Positions 33,130 to 40,873 of a stretch of DNA of 55,569 bases are shown here, in pieces (the first letter of the stretch is position 1; each line of letters starts with the position of its first letter). The stretch is from a virus. Under the pieces are notes generated by a model. That model saw only the letters and a program-made list of their open reading frames with translations. It was not told the origin of the DNA and ran no database searches. The stretch is taken from IMG/VR virus record IMGVR_UViG_3300009068_002792, positions 1 to 55,569 of that record; one strand, given 5' to 3'. The position numbers and the translations under genes were made by a program.

Positions 33130-33903
33130 TTAATTATTAATTTCAAATAAATAATCTAAAAATGAACCTTTATTGGGATGAATATTCTTATTTATCTCTT
33201 TTGAGAGTATTTCGTTCCATAAATGACATACATACGAATCTTTAACTAAAGATTTTAAAGACTTTGTATATCTTGGATTATTCATTAATCTTGTTTGAGT
33301 ATAATGAATGGGATAAAATGTGTTCTTATTTAGAACCTCTTTTAATAAGTTATTTTTAGTAAACCAATTGGTTAGTAATCTAGGGCATAAATCACCCCAT
33401 ATTAAATTAACTTTATTATTTGTAATATTTTTTTGTTCTGAAACTAAATCTAAACCAATTTTATTGTCTATGAAATTTAAGCAAGCGCCATTCAAAAAAT
33501 TAGAATCTTCCCATGCTACTATAATTTTTTTATCTTTTTTTAGTTGTTTAAATTTTTTTTCGTTTTTTAAACATATGCAATCAATATCAAACCACCATTC
33601 CCCATTTCTTTCTGATAATAATTTAAATCTAAATACATCAGAAAATGGCGCCAAGTGATTATATTTATGTAAATCCGTCTTAGGTGAATGACCAGAAAAA
33701 GGTGCCAAATAGTTATATTTATGTAAATCTACTTTAGGTAAAATTTTTTCTGCATCCATAAGTTCAATCCCATTTGGTAAATCAAGCTTATCATAACTCC
33801 ATACTCTAACTATAAAATTGTTTAATAAAAATGATTTTAATGATAATTGTTCGTATATAGATAACGAATTTCCTGCCCAAAAAAAGTTTGCAATTTCACT
33901 CAT
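33130..33903 (-). CDS. GT32-like capsular glycosyltransferase with an internal duplication
   Basis: This 257-residue protein matches GT32/capsule-synthesis sugar-binding proteins: NFFWAGNSLS start, a segment ending SDVFRFKLLSERNGEWWFDIDCICL with the metal-binding D106-I-D108, and VCHLWNE near the end. Between residues 57 and 88 there is a direct repeat of an 18-residue unit (KVDLHKYNYLAPFS and KTDLHKYNHLAPFS), not usual for the family. It may be a recent 54-base duplication. The domain is otherwise complete, so activity is possible. Confidence 0.7.
   Translation of the reverse strand: MSEIANFFWAGNSLSIYEQLSLKSFLLNNFIVRVWSYDKLDLPNGIELMDAEKILPKVDLHKYNYLAPFSGHSPKTDLHKYNHLAPFSDVFRFKLLSERNGEWWFDIDCICLKNEKKFKQLKKDKKIIVAWEDSNFLNGACLNFIDNKIGLDLVSEQKNITNNKVNLIWGDLCPRLLTNWFTKNNLLKEVLNKNTFYPIHYTQTRLMNNPRYTKSLKSLVKDSYVCHLWNEILSKEINKNIHPNKGSFLDYLFEINN
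33640..33735. repeat. Direct repeat inside the GT32-like gene, 54-base unit
   Basis: Residues 57-74 and 75-88 are near-identical, with an 18-codon unit. The two copies differ in a few positions (V/T, Y/H), so the event is not brand new but is young relative to the rest of the gene. Confidence 0.75.
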
Positions 33904-33920
33904 TTTATAAATGAGCTATA

Positions 33921-34346
33921 TTAGCGCTGGATTATTCTAGCGTTTTCAACCCTAGCTCTTAGTTCACTTGATGAAAATACATGCTTTCTTTTATGGTAGT
34001 GTATTTCAATGCCGTTGTCTAAGCAGTATTGCTTTGCTGTAAATTCTTTATTAATATATTCTTCGCTCAAGAATCTGATGTCTATTTTTTGAGTTTTAAT
34101 TAATTGTTCGAGATCATATTCAGTATTATATAATAAAATTTCATCAACATACTTACAAGCCTGTAATTGAACATATCTTTCGTAAACGCTTTGAACTGGT
34201 TTATTCTTAACATCTGGCCTATCAATTGTTGGATCAATTTGTAATCCTACTTTCAAGTAATCGCATAAATCTTTTTCCATTCTTAACATTGTGACATGGC
34301 CAGCATGAAACAAATCGAAGCTACTGCAATTAAAACCTATTTTCAT
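33921..34346 (-). CDS. Cytidylyltransferase (TagD/RfaE-type nucleotidyltransferase)
   Basis: This 141-residue protein has the HxGH-type motif FDLFHAGHVTML near the start and the C-terminal SSSELR motif, both catalytic in the cytidylyltransferase family. TagD makes CDP-glycerol from glycerol 3-phosphate; other members make CDP-alcohols or ADP-heptose. Length matches the family. It lies among glycosyltransferase genes, so it probably activates a polyol or sugar phosphate for transfer. The substrate is undetermined. Confidence 0.8.
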   Translation of the reverse strand: MKIGFNCSSFDLFHAGHVTMLRMEKDLCDYLKVGLQIDPTIDRPDVKNKPVQSVYERYVQLQACKYVDEILLYNTEYDLEQLIKTQKIDIRFLSEEYINKEFTAKQYCLDNGIEIHYHKRKHVFSSSELRARVENARIIQR

Positions 34347-34358
34347 AATATATTATAT

Positions 34359-34985
34359 TTAAATTTTCTTATTATTTCTATCTGAAATTGATTCACCAAA
34401 AGTAAAAGGAAGAACTATTGGTCTATAAATTTTTAAATTTACAGATTCAATTGTAAGTTTTAATATATTTTCAGTCATCCAACTATCAGGACCTTCTTTA
34501 GGAAAAAAAAATAAATTCCTCCAAGCATTTTGAAGGAATTTTGTTTTATGTATAATTGGCATATATATTACTGCGTGTGACCCAAAGAATGGTTTGTCTA
34601 CTTGAGTCCAAGATTGTATTCTTTCTGGCAGTTCCCATCCTATAGCGCTTCCCCAAGGATGATCGCCTCCTCCAAGTAATATGATTCCACAATCTTCTGG
34701 CGGATTGCCTAAAGATAAAAATTGTTTATATTTTTGTTTATCAATAACAGCATCATCCTCAAGAACAAGAAGTGGTTTATCTGTATTTGATTTTTCTACT
34801 GCCATTAAATGCGAAGCTGAACATCCTGCGCCAAAATTACAATTCTCATTTGGCATATTCGCATTCTTTGCTGTGATTGCATCTAATATTTTTATTCTAA
34901 TAAAATAATCTTTAATATCATCAATGAATTTTTGCCTATCAGTTCTTTCTGGTCTATGTATAATTGTTGGGATTAAATTTTTCAT
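34359..34985 (-). CDS. Glycosyltransferase family 25-like protein
   Basis: This 208-residue protein starts NLIPTIIHRPERTDRQ, then IKILDAITAK, GAGCSASHLMAVE and PLLVLEDDAVID, the signature blocks of GT25 (LPS core beta-1,4-galactosyltransferases). The E-D-D motif is the metal site. The fold is a little shorter than classic GT25. Overlaps the HNH gene by 4 bases and follows a cytidylyltransferase gene, so it could act on phage or host glycans. Confidence 0.75.
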   Translation of the reverse strand: MKNLIPTIIHRPERTDRQKFIDDIKDYFIRIKILDAITAKNANMPNENCNFGAGCSASHLMAVEKSNTDKPLLVLEDDAVIDKQKYKQFLSLGNPPEDCGIILLGGGDHPWGSAIGWELPERIQSWTQVDKPFFGSHAVIYMPIIHKTKFLQNAWRNLFFFPKEGPDSWMTENILKLTIESVNLKIYRPIVLPFTFGESISDRNNKKI

Positions 34986-35533
34986 TTTTTAATTTGATTT
35001 ATAAAATCAACCATTTGATCTTTCGTAAAATCATTTTTCATTACATTAACGCAATAACATACAAACTCAACATTGCCTACAATATATCCTTTATTTGGAT
35101 CAATTCTATCGAGGCTTGCTTTTGTAGGAGTTTTCTTAATATCTTCATCTCCGCTTGTTCTGCTTAATTCCATCTGTATTTTTGTATATGGACAAGTTCC
35201 ATTTTGTTTATCCCAAATTTCTTTTAAATATTCTGTGGTTAAATCTGTTATGTATCCTTTTTGTTTACTTCGTGATCTTGCTTTATTTGCATGATACTTA
35301 AATGGACTATATTGATCTAACCTATTAGCTTCATGTCCTTTTAGTAAAGATATATTACCTTTATTTTTTTCTAGTTTACTTGGATTGTTTTTATAATCAG
35401 CTTTTCCAGAACATTTTAAACTGCAATAAAATTTATTTTGACCAACTTTAATTTTTCTATTGTAATCACTCTGTCTTATTTCATGTTCATTACTGCAAGT
35501 AGCGCAAATTATTTTTGTATTTTTTATACTCAT
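34982..35533 (-). CDS. HNH homing-type endonuclease
   Basis: I place the start at 35533 because a TAGACA-N17-TATGAT promoter ends 6 bases before it. The 183-residue protein has an N-terminal zinc-finger-like segment (CATCSNEHEIRQSDYNRK and CSLKCSGKA) and a C-terminal HNH-type region: CPYTKIQMEL, ASLDRIDPNKGYIVGNVEFVCYCVN, where D-R-I-D-x-x-x-G-Y and N-V-x-x-V form the beta-beta-alpha metal site. Such nucleases are selfish or assist genome arrangement. It lies directly upstream of the tmRNA 3' end. Confidence 0.75.
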   Translation of the reverse strand: MSIKNTKIICATCSNEHEIRQSDYNRKIKVGQNKFYCSLKCSGKADYKNNPSKLEKNKGNISLLKGHEANRLDQYSPFKYHANKARSRSKQKGYITDLTTEYLKEIWDKQNGTCPYTKIQMELSRTSGDEDIKKTPTKASLDRIDPNKGYIVGNVEFVCYCVNVMKNDFTKDQMVDFINQIKK

Positions 35534-35539
35534 ATTAAG

Positions 35540-35568
35540 ATCATACATGATACTGATCTAATTGTCTA
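35540..35568 (-). promoter_or_regulatory. Leaderless sigma-70 promoter of the HNH gene
   Basis: TAGACA (35563-35568), 17 bases, TATGAT (35540-35545), then 6 bases to the ATG at 35533. It decides the start codon, since an in-frame ATG upstream lies inside the promoter. Confidence 0.6.
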
Positions 35569-35599
35569 ATAAAAATGCAGACAGAGGGATTCGTTTACT

Positions 35600-35989
35600 T
35601 GGACCCGGAAGGAGTTGAACCTTCGTGTTTTAAAAATCTAAATTAAAATACTACAAGTTTAGTTCTTTTTGTTTTTTAGCTTTGTATAGATATAAGAACA
35701 AACATACTCAGCGTATTCTATCTTGAATATTATTACTTAAAGAACAGAAAAACTATTAAATAATAAACATCTAATTACGCAATATTCCAGTAGATGCGTC
35801 GTGGATATCACGCTGTAGAACTTAGGCTACAGAAGCGGTCATCTCAACAAGAGAAACTCTTGCAGAAATATGACCTTTATATTTTGCTGTTTTGGCAGTT
35901 AATATAAATGAAACTTTTTTAGGAGTCCTCGATTCAACCTCCACTTGCATTTTAATTTATTTTCTTAAAATCGAAACCAGTACGGGCCA
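35600..35989 (-). ncRNA. ssrA: Transfer-messenger RNA (tmRNA), with an unusually long tag
   Basis: Reading the minus strand, the 5' end UGGCCCG pairs with the 3' CGGGUCC (one end mismatch) and is followed by the CUGG...UUCGA block typical of tmRNA. The T-arm is GAAGG-UUCAACU-CCUUC. The tag frame ends TAA at 35822-35824. A start at 35887 gives 21 residues (AKYKGHISARVSLVEMTASVA) and one at 35896 gives 24. A CTGTAG/CTACAG hairpin encloses the stop, as in tmRNA helix 5. No CCA is encoded. It would rescue stalled ribosomes and tag products for proteolysis. Confidence 0.85.
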
Positions 35990-36009
35990 AATAAGAAAGA
36001 ACTAATAGA

Positions 36010-36038
36010 ATTATAATATAATATTATTAAAAAATCAA
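36010..36038 (-). promoter_or_regulatory. Promoter of the tmRNA gene
   Basis: TTGATT (36033-36038), 17 bases, TATAAT (36010-36015), about 14 bases before the mapped tmRNA 5' end on the minus strand. The short 5' extension would be removed by RNase P. Confidence 0.65.
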
Positions 36039-36070
36039 ATATATTTAATGGATTTTATTTGTTTAAAATA

Positions 36071-36076
36071 TATAAT
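36071..36076 (+). promoter_or_regulatory. -10 box before the gene at 36083
   Basis: TATAAT followed by 6 bases and ATG. No clear -35 box is seen, so this depends on the 6-base spacing rule. Confidence 0.4.
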
Positions 36077-36082
36077 ATATAA

Positions 36083-36514
36083 ATGTATACTGTAGAAAAA
36101 ATTCATAAATACTTAAGGGTTTTAGTAGGAGTGGATGAATCATTTCAAATTCTTACGAAAAATTTTCCAGATTTATTAGAGGATCTTGTATCTGCAAAAA
36201 ATAGTTCATCTTGTTCTTGCAATGATAGAGTAATACAAGGTTTGACACAAAAATATCAAGAGAATGACGAAGCAAGAATGATAATTGATGATATATTTTC
36301 TAGAGTAAAAATTGTTAAAGCTATAAAAGCTTGGGATGAAATGATGGAAGGATTGGAAAATCAAGAGAAAGAAATTTTTGAAAAAGTACATAAAGTAGGC
36401 AAAACAAGCGAAGATTGGAAAGCTTTCCGCAAAATGGTGAAAGCTTCAAGTGTAAATATTCAAGGGTTTTCTGTGATAGAAAAGAAAGATAGACTTGAAG
36501 TAAGATTCATTTAA
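36083..36514 (+). CDS. Protein of unknown function with C-x-C motif
   Basis: This 143-residue, mostly helical protein has SSCSCNDRVIQGLTQKY at residues 43-59. The C-x-C-(x)2-R-V-x-x-L pattern recurs in the protein at 44189. A short charged C-terminal region follows. I do not recognise a family. It starts at an ATG 6 bases after TATAAT (36071-36076), the leaderless spacing seen for other genes, and its 3' end overlaps the stop of the opposing gene. Confidence 0.55.
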   Translation: MYTVEKIHKYLRVLVGVDESFQILTKNFPDLLEDLVSAKNSSSCSCNDRVIQGLTQKYQENDEARMIIDDIFSRVKIVKAIKAWDEMMEGLENQEKEIFEKVHKVGKTSEDWKAFRKMVKASSVNIQGFSVIEKKDRLEVRFI

Positions 36515-36707
36515 GTTTTTCAGCGTCTCGTTTATAAACGAAATTAAATTTAACTCTTGCGCCATTAATATCTGAAATTAATTGAGGTATGGCGATACAT
36601 GGATACTCGTTTGGTTCATCATAAATATTCTCATTAGAGATATTATAATGCTTTACGCACTTACTAGCGTAAACTGTCCATCTGGCTTTATTTTTAATAA
36701 TTTCCAT
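36507..36707 (-). CDS. Small protein of unknown function
   Basis: This 66-residue protein (MEIIKNKARWTVYASKCVKHYNISNENIYDEPNEYPCIAIPQLISDING) has one Cys near the centre and no recognised motif. It converges with the gene at 36083 (8-base overlap at the 3' ends). A -10 box (TATAAT, 36716-36721) lies 8 bases before the start. Function unknown. Confidence 0.5.
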   Translation of the reverse strand: MEIIKNKARWTVYASKCVKHYNISNENIYDEPNEYPCIAIPQLISDINGARVKFNFVYKRDAEKLK

Positions 36708-36715
36708 TTCTATGT

Positions 36716-36744
36716 ATTATAAATAAAATTTGACAAAAAAGCAA
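36716..36744 (-). promoter_or_regulatory. Promoter of the gene at 36507..36707
   Basis: TTGCTT (36739-36744), 17 bases, TATAAT (36716-36721) on the minus strand, 8 bases from the ATG. It overlaps the plus-strand TTGACA at 36730-36735, so the two promoters are interlocked and divergent. Confidence 0.5.
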
Positions 36745-36758
36745 ACTTAATATAATAT
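36730..36758 (+). promoter_or_regulatory. Promoter of the structured RNA at 36765
   Basis: Plus-strand TTGACA (36730-36735), 17 bases, TAATAT (36753-36758). No start codon follows within a sensible distance, so the product is probably an untranslated RNA. Confidence 0.6.
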
Positions 36759-36764
36759 AAGTTA

Positions 36765-37075
36765 ACATAGTTCCCAATTAGAGCAGTTTGTTGATGTCAA
36801 AAAATCAACTATCAATCCTTGAGATAGCAACGTCCCAAGGGCTGACGACTATTAAAACCTTTATATGTACATTATATGGCTAATAAAGGGAATGTAGCTA
36901 TAGGCATCGCAGAATGTAGTGATCGAAGCTACCTCTGATCCGTAAGTGCGATGGCCCGTTTACTGCTGAGATCGCAGTAAAATTTGGAGTCAAAAGAAAA
37001 GTTGGATTGATAATACTTAACTTCGGATATATTACATCTGGAGGTAAAGCCCTTTTGGATATCAAAGAAAAGTTA
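36765..37075 (+). ncRNA. Structured non-coding RNA candidate, family unknown
   Basis: About 300 bases with no gene on either strand. Helices seen on the plus strand: GTTGAT/ATCAAC (36790-36809); a compact pseudoknot in which ATAG/CTAT and CGTC/GACG form a stem (36824-36852) whose loop CAAGG (36836-36840) pairs with upstream CCTTG (36817-36821); CCTTTAT/ATAAAGG (36858-36889); GTAGCT/AGCTAC (36894-36932) with an inner stem; an alternative pairing CATCGCA/TGCGATG (36905-36953); and an 8-bp stem TTTACTGC/GCAGTAAA (36959-36981). I recognise no known family. The 3' end is not defined by a terminator. Confidence 0.5.
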
Positions 37076-37100
37076 TAATAATAAGAATACAATACTATAA

Positions 37101-37439
37101 TTAGTTCTTATTATTTTTATTAAAATGATTCTGTATTATATCAAAGTTACGATCTAATTTAGCTTCTATTCTATCAAAGTAATCATCAAAAGATTCTTTA
37201 GTTACATAAGTAGTTGAAATTTTTAATGCTAAATCTGAAATTTCTTGTTGATGTTTTCTACTTTCTGATTCCATTTCTTTTCTTAAAGTTATGAAGTCAC
37301 TAAAAGTTTTGTCGTTAATTTCTTTCATAAGATTCTCTTGTTTATCAAAAAGTGAGAATACTCTAGTAAATAACCATCCTCCAAGAAAGGATAGCGCTCC
37401 TAAAATCAAATTAAATAATAGTGTAATATCTAAATTCAC
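37101..37439 (-). CDS. Membrane-anchored coiled-coil protein
   Basis: This 112-residue protein (GTG start) has an N-terminal hydrophobic helix (about residues 6-28, LLFNLILGALSFLGGWLFTRV) and then a long charged helix (about 30-112) with heptad character, ending in NKNNKN. The layout resembles small phage spanin/anchor or scaffold proteins, but there is no lipobox. A GTGTAA motif lies 8 bases upstream of the start. Confidence 0.6.
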   Translation of the reverse strand: MNLDITLLFNLILGALSFLGGWLFTRVFSLFDKQENLMKEINDKTFSDFITLRKEMESESRKHQQEISDLALKISTTYVTKESFDDYFDRIEAKLDRNFDIIQNHFNKNNKN

Positions 37440-37447
37440 ATAGATAA

Positions 37448-37453
37448 TTACAC
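37448..37453 (-). promoter_or_regulatory. GTGTAA motif, 8 bases before the start at 37439
   Basis: Minus-strand GTGTAA, preceded by TATTAAT, 8 bases from the GTG start codon. Confidence 0.45.
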
Positions 37454-37468
37454 ATTAATATATAATTA

Positions 37469-38533
37469 TTATAGTTTTAAATCACCAAAATCATCATCAG
37501 AGATATCAGTTTTCCTTGCTCCGACCTTATAACTGGATATCTCTGTTTCTTGAGGAGCTACTTGAACTTTACTGCTATCTAGATAACTATCAAGCCAGCC
37601 AGCGATAGGATTATCCTTTTGATTAAAGATTTTCTTATAACCAAGGCTTCTGAGTCTAGAATCGCATAACCATTTAGAGTAACCATCGAGAACTTCTGCA
37701 TTCAAACCAAGTAAATTACCTTTACTAAATAGATATTTAGACCATTCGCTTTCATTTTTAGCTGCTTGTTCATAAAAAGCGTATATCTTGTCTTCGCTTT
37801 TCTTAACGATAGAAGTAAAACCTTCTTTATCTTCGTCTCTCAAAATTTTAAGTAAGTTTTGACTGACGGCAAAATGAAGTGCTTCATCTCTTTGAATAAA
37901 TTTAATAATTTTTGAATTACCTTCCATCTTACCACGATATCCAAAATAAAAAGAGCAAGCGAATGAAACATAAAATACAAGACCTTCCATTACATTAATA
38001 GAAAGAATAGCATCAAAAATCTTTTGTTTAGGATCTTTCTTTTCATCATCACCAAGAATTTTATCAAAGTTATTTCTAATTAACTCGGCGCGACTTGTAA
38101 TTTCTTTATCTTCCATAATACTATCAAAGAATTTAGTTGGGTCTGGATAAACATTATTTAATAGATAAGAATAAGAATAACTATGAATGCCTTCAAATTG
38201 AGCCCAAGTATTCATGCAAATTTCAAGTTCTGGATTACTCACATAATCTTTAAGAGAATGAATACTACGAGAAAGCATACTATCTCCAAGAGTTTGAAAT
38301 CTTAAATTACTATCAAATACAAATCTTTCTGTATCTGTTAAATTTTTATAATCGCTTCTATCTTTACCTAAAGCAATTTCATGTGGCCACCAGAAATTTT
38401 CATTTTGCTTTTTAAACAATTCAAAAAATATAGGATATTTAAAACGATCATATCTTTGTAGATTAAGATCTTCACCAAGAAATAATGGTTGTTTAGTAGT
38501 ATCTACATTTTTAAAATTTAAAACTGTTTTCAT
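37469..38533 (-). CDS. nrdB: Class Ia ribonucleotide reductase, beta subunit
   Basis: This 354-residue ferritin-like protein houses the diiron-tyrosyl cofactor. Ligand candidates fit E. coli NrdB: D84, E114, H117, E183, E217 and H220, with the radical tyrosine Y121 seven residues after E114. Length and the aromatic C-terminal tail are normal. It lies 3 bases from nrdA in the same orientation. With NrdA it reduces ribonucleoside diphosphates to deoxyribonucleotides for phage replication. Confidence 0.93.
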   Translation of the reverse strand: MKTVLNFKNVDTTKQPLFLGEDLNLQRYDRFKYPIFFELFKKQNENFWWPHEIALGKDRSDYKNLTDTERFVFDSNLRFQTLGDSMLSRSIHSLKDYVSNPELEICMNTWAQFEGIHSYSYSYLLNNVYPDPTKFFDSIMEDKEITSRAELIRNNFDKILGDDEKKDPKQKIFDAILSINVMEGLVFYVSFACSFYFGYRGKMEGNSKIIKFIQRDEALHFAVSQNLLKILRDEDKEGFTSIVKKSEDKIYAFYEQAAKNESEWSKYLFSKGNLLGLNAEVLDGYSKWLCDSRLRSLGYKKIFNQKDNPIAGWLDSYLDSSKVQVAPQETEISSYKVGARKTDISDDDFGDLKL

Positions 38534-38536
38534 GGA

Positions 38537-40792
38537 CTATAATTTACACGCTCCACTTGAACAATCTCTATCTTCTTTTTGATTAAGTGATTGTTCTTTA
38601 TCTCCATCATCAGTATTATTATAATACAAACTAATTAAACCAAGGCTATATGCATACATTAGCTCTTTCATTACTTTAGCATCTGGTAATACATTGTTTT
38701 CATAATGACTATAATTGTAGTATACATTAGTTGATATGGCCATGTCAATATATTTTTGAATAACTGCATTAATTTTTAATAATCCAGTATTATCTTTAAG
38801 ATCATATGCTAGTTCATAATTTTCATCATACTTTCCAATTCCCGGAACTAGTACTGGTAGCTTGCCCATTTTGCTAGTTTTATAAGTAATAAGACTACGA
38901 ATTGGTTCAACTCCATTTGTTGATGATTGAATTACAGAACTACTTTCGCAAGGCATACAAGAAGATAATGTAGAATGTCTTAATCCAAATTCTTTGATAT
39001 CTTTTCTTAACTTATCCCAATCAAGAGATAATTTTCTTTTTACAATTTCATCAATCTTATTTTTGTAAGTATCAATTGGAAGAATGCCTTTAGAATATTT
39101 AGTATGATTAAATTTTTCGCACTTGCCTTTTTCTTTAGCTAATTCAACGCTACTTTTTAAGAGATAGTATTGAAAATGTTCCATCCATTCATCTATAATA
39201 TTTAATGATTTATCTGATGAATATTTTAATTCATTTTTAGCAAGAAAAGCTGCAAGATTAGTAATTCCAATCCCAAGGCTTCTACGTTTTTTAGCAAAAT
39301 TTTCAGCAGCAACATTAAAGTAATCTTGAAGTTCAATGATTTCATCAAGAAATCTTACGATAAGATCGCAAGTCTTTTCAAGATCTTGCCAGTTTTTTAT
39401 TTCTAGCATATTTACTGCCGAAAGAATACACATTCCAATTTCACCATCTTTATCGTGATAATCATTCAATGGAATGGTTGGATGAATAACTTCTGTGCAA
39501 AGATTACTCATAGTAACTTTATCAGACCAAGCTCCGTGTTCATTAGCATGATCTACATTAAGAATATAAATACGACCAGTTTCGACTCTTTCTTTAACTA
39601 TGAGAGAAAATAATTTACGAGCAGATACTTTCTTTTTAAGTTTTAGTTTCTTAGATTCACATTCCTTGTATACTTTATCAAAGTCTTTTGTTCCCCATGC
39701 TTCATAAAGTTCTGGAACTTCTGCATTATTAAATAGAGTAATATCTTCGTCTTTCAATACTCTATCGTAAAATAGTTTACTCATACCAACTGTATAATCA
39801 AGTTTGCGAACTCTGTTATCATCTGTTCCAGCGTTGTTCTTTAATACAACGACATCTTCAATCTCATAATGCCACCATTGAATATTACAAGTTGCGCTTC
39901 CACCTCGTAATCCATTTTGTTGCCAAGCTTTTACGCTACTTTCATAGATTTTTAAAAATGGAATTAAGCCAGTATGAACAACTTCGCCATTCTTAATAGG
40001 AGAACCAATAGCTCTGATTTTACTTATATCAATGCCAATTCCACATCTATTAGCAGTAGCCATACTAACAGCAGTAGCACTAGCTGTAATACTATCTTTA
40101 GTATCATCAACCCCAATCAAACAGCAACTAGCATAATTTCTACTTGAAGTTCTAACTCCTGCCATTACTGGAGTTGGTAAATTAATTTTATGCTTGCTAA
40201 TAGCATCGTAAAATTTTCTTACATAAGATAGTCTTGTCTCTACTGGATATTTAGCAAAAGCATATGCAGCAATTAATATATAAGCAAATTGTGGTGTTTC
40301 GTAAATCTTTCCAGTCACTCTATCTTTAATAAGATATTTATCGCATAATTGTTTTATACCAGCATATGTAAAATTATAATCTCTTTCGTGATCAATAAAT
40401 TCACCAAGTTTATTTATTTCATCTTCAGAATAATTTTCTAAAATAATAGGATCATATACTTTGTTCTTGATTCCTTGAGTTAAGAATTCTGATAGTCTTG
40501 GAGCATGTTTGCCTTTCCAAACATCTTTTCTTAATTGATAATTTAATAATCTTCCAGCAACAAATTGATAATTTGGTTTTTCAACAGAAATTAAATTCGC
40601 AGCACTTTCAATTAATAGATTATGAATTTCTTTTGTGGTAATACCTTCGTGAATATTTATTTTAGCGTTAATCTCAACATCAGTAAGACTTACATCACTC
40701 AAATCATTAACAGCCCATTCAATTACTTTGTTTATTTTTTCTATATTAAACTTTTCAGATGATCCATTTCTTTTTTTAATTTTTATATTCAT
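38537..40792 (-). CDS. nrdA: Class Ia ribonucleotide reductase, alpha subunit
   Basis: This 751-residue protein has an N-terminal ATP cone (about residues 1-90), a first active-site cysteine in YASCCLIGVDD, the radical triad N-x-C-x-E in SNLCTEVIHP, the electron-transfer tyrosine pair in NVYYNYS, and a C-terminal redox pair CSSGACKL. All features needed for an aerobic class Ia enzyme are present. A perfect 8-bp inverted repeat with a 17-base spacer lies just upstream and may be an operator. Confidence 0.95.
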   Translation of the reverse strand: MNIKIKKRNGSSEKFNIEKINKVIEWAVNDLSDVSLTDVEINAKINIHEGITTKEIHNLLIESAANLISVEKPNYQFVAGRLLNYQLRKDVWKGKHAPRLSEFLTQGIKNKVYDPIILENYSEDEINKLGEFIDHERDYNFTYAGIKQLCDKYLIKDRVTGKIYETPQFAYILIAAYAFAKYPVETRLSYVRKFYDAISKHKINLPTPVMAGVRTSSRNYASCCLIGVDDTKDSITASATAVSMATANRCGIGIDISKIRAIGSPIKNGEVVHTGLIPFLKIYESSVKAWQQNGLRGGSATCNIQWWHYEIEDVVVLKNNAGTDDNRVRKLDYTVGMSKLFYDRVLKDEDITLFNNAEVPELYEAWGTKDFDKVYKECESKKLKLKKKVSARKLFSLIVKERVETGRIYILNVDHANEHGAWSDKVTMSNLCTEVIHPTIPLNDYHDKDGEIGMCILSAVNMLEIKNWQDLEKTCDLIVRFLDEIIELQDYFNVAAENFAKKRRSLGIGITNLAAFLAKNELKYSSDKSLNIIDEWMEHFQYYLLKSSVELAKEKGKCEKFNHTKYSKGILPIDTYKNKIDEIVKRKLSLDWDKLRKDIKEFGLRHSTLSSCMPCESSSVIQSSTNGVEPIRSLITYKTSKMGKLPVLVPGIGKYDENYELAYDLKDNTGLLKINAVIQKYIDMAISTNVYYNYSHYENNVLPDAKVMKELMYAYSLGLISLYYNNTDDGDKEQSLNQKEDRDCSSGACKL

Positions 40793-40796
40793 ACTT

Positions 40797-40829
40797 CAAT
40801 GTAACTAGTGTGAATCTTATATTACATTG
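40797..40829. promoter_or_regulatory. Inverted repeat upstream of nrdA
   Basis: CAATGTAA (40797-40804) and TTACATTG (40822-40829), perfect arms 17 bases apart, 5 bases upstream of the nrdA ATG. It does not match the NrdR box (a 16-bp palindrome). A -10-like TACATT is part of it. Confidence 0.55.
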
Positions 40830-40838
40830 ATTTTGTTC

Positions 40839-40860
40839 TTCTGGAAAGAAAAAACCAGAA
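40839..40860 (-). terminator. Stem-loop between the 40874 gene and nrdA
   Basis: TTCTGG (40839-40844) pairs with CCAGAA (40855-40860) around a 10-base loop. On the minus strand it follows the gene at 40874 and precedes nrdA. There is no strong poly-U tail, so termination would be weak or aided. Confidence 0.35.
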
Positions 40861-40873
40861 ACTTACTAACAAT

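Noticed and set aside
36765-37075. Group I intron
   Set aside because: Part of the sequence (GCTGACGACTATT) looks like the conserved R element, but no matching S element (about TAGTC in the expected place) or flanking exon was found.
36898-37092. 64-residue minus-strand frame
   Set aside because: It runs through the perfect stems of the structured RNA candidate, has no promoter and no ribosome binding site, and its composition is not protein-like.
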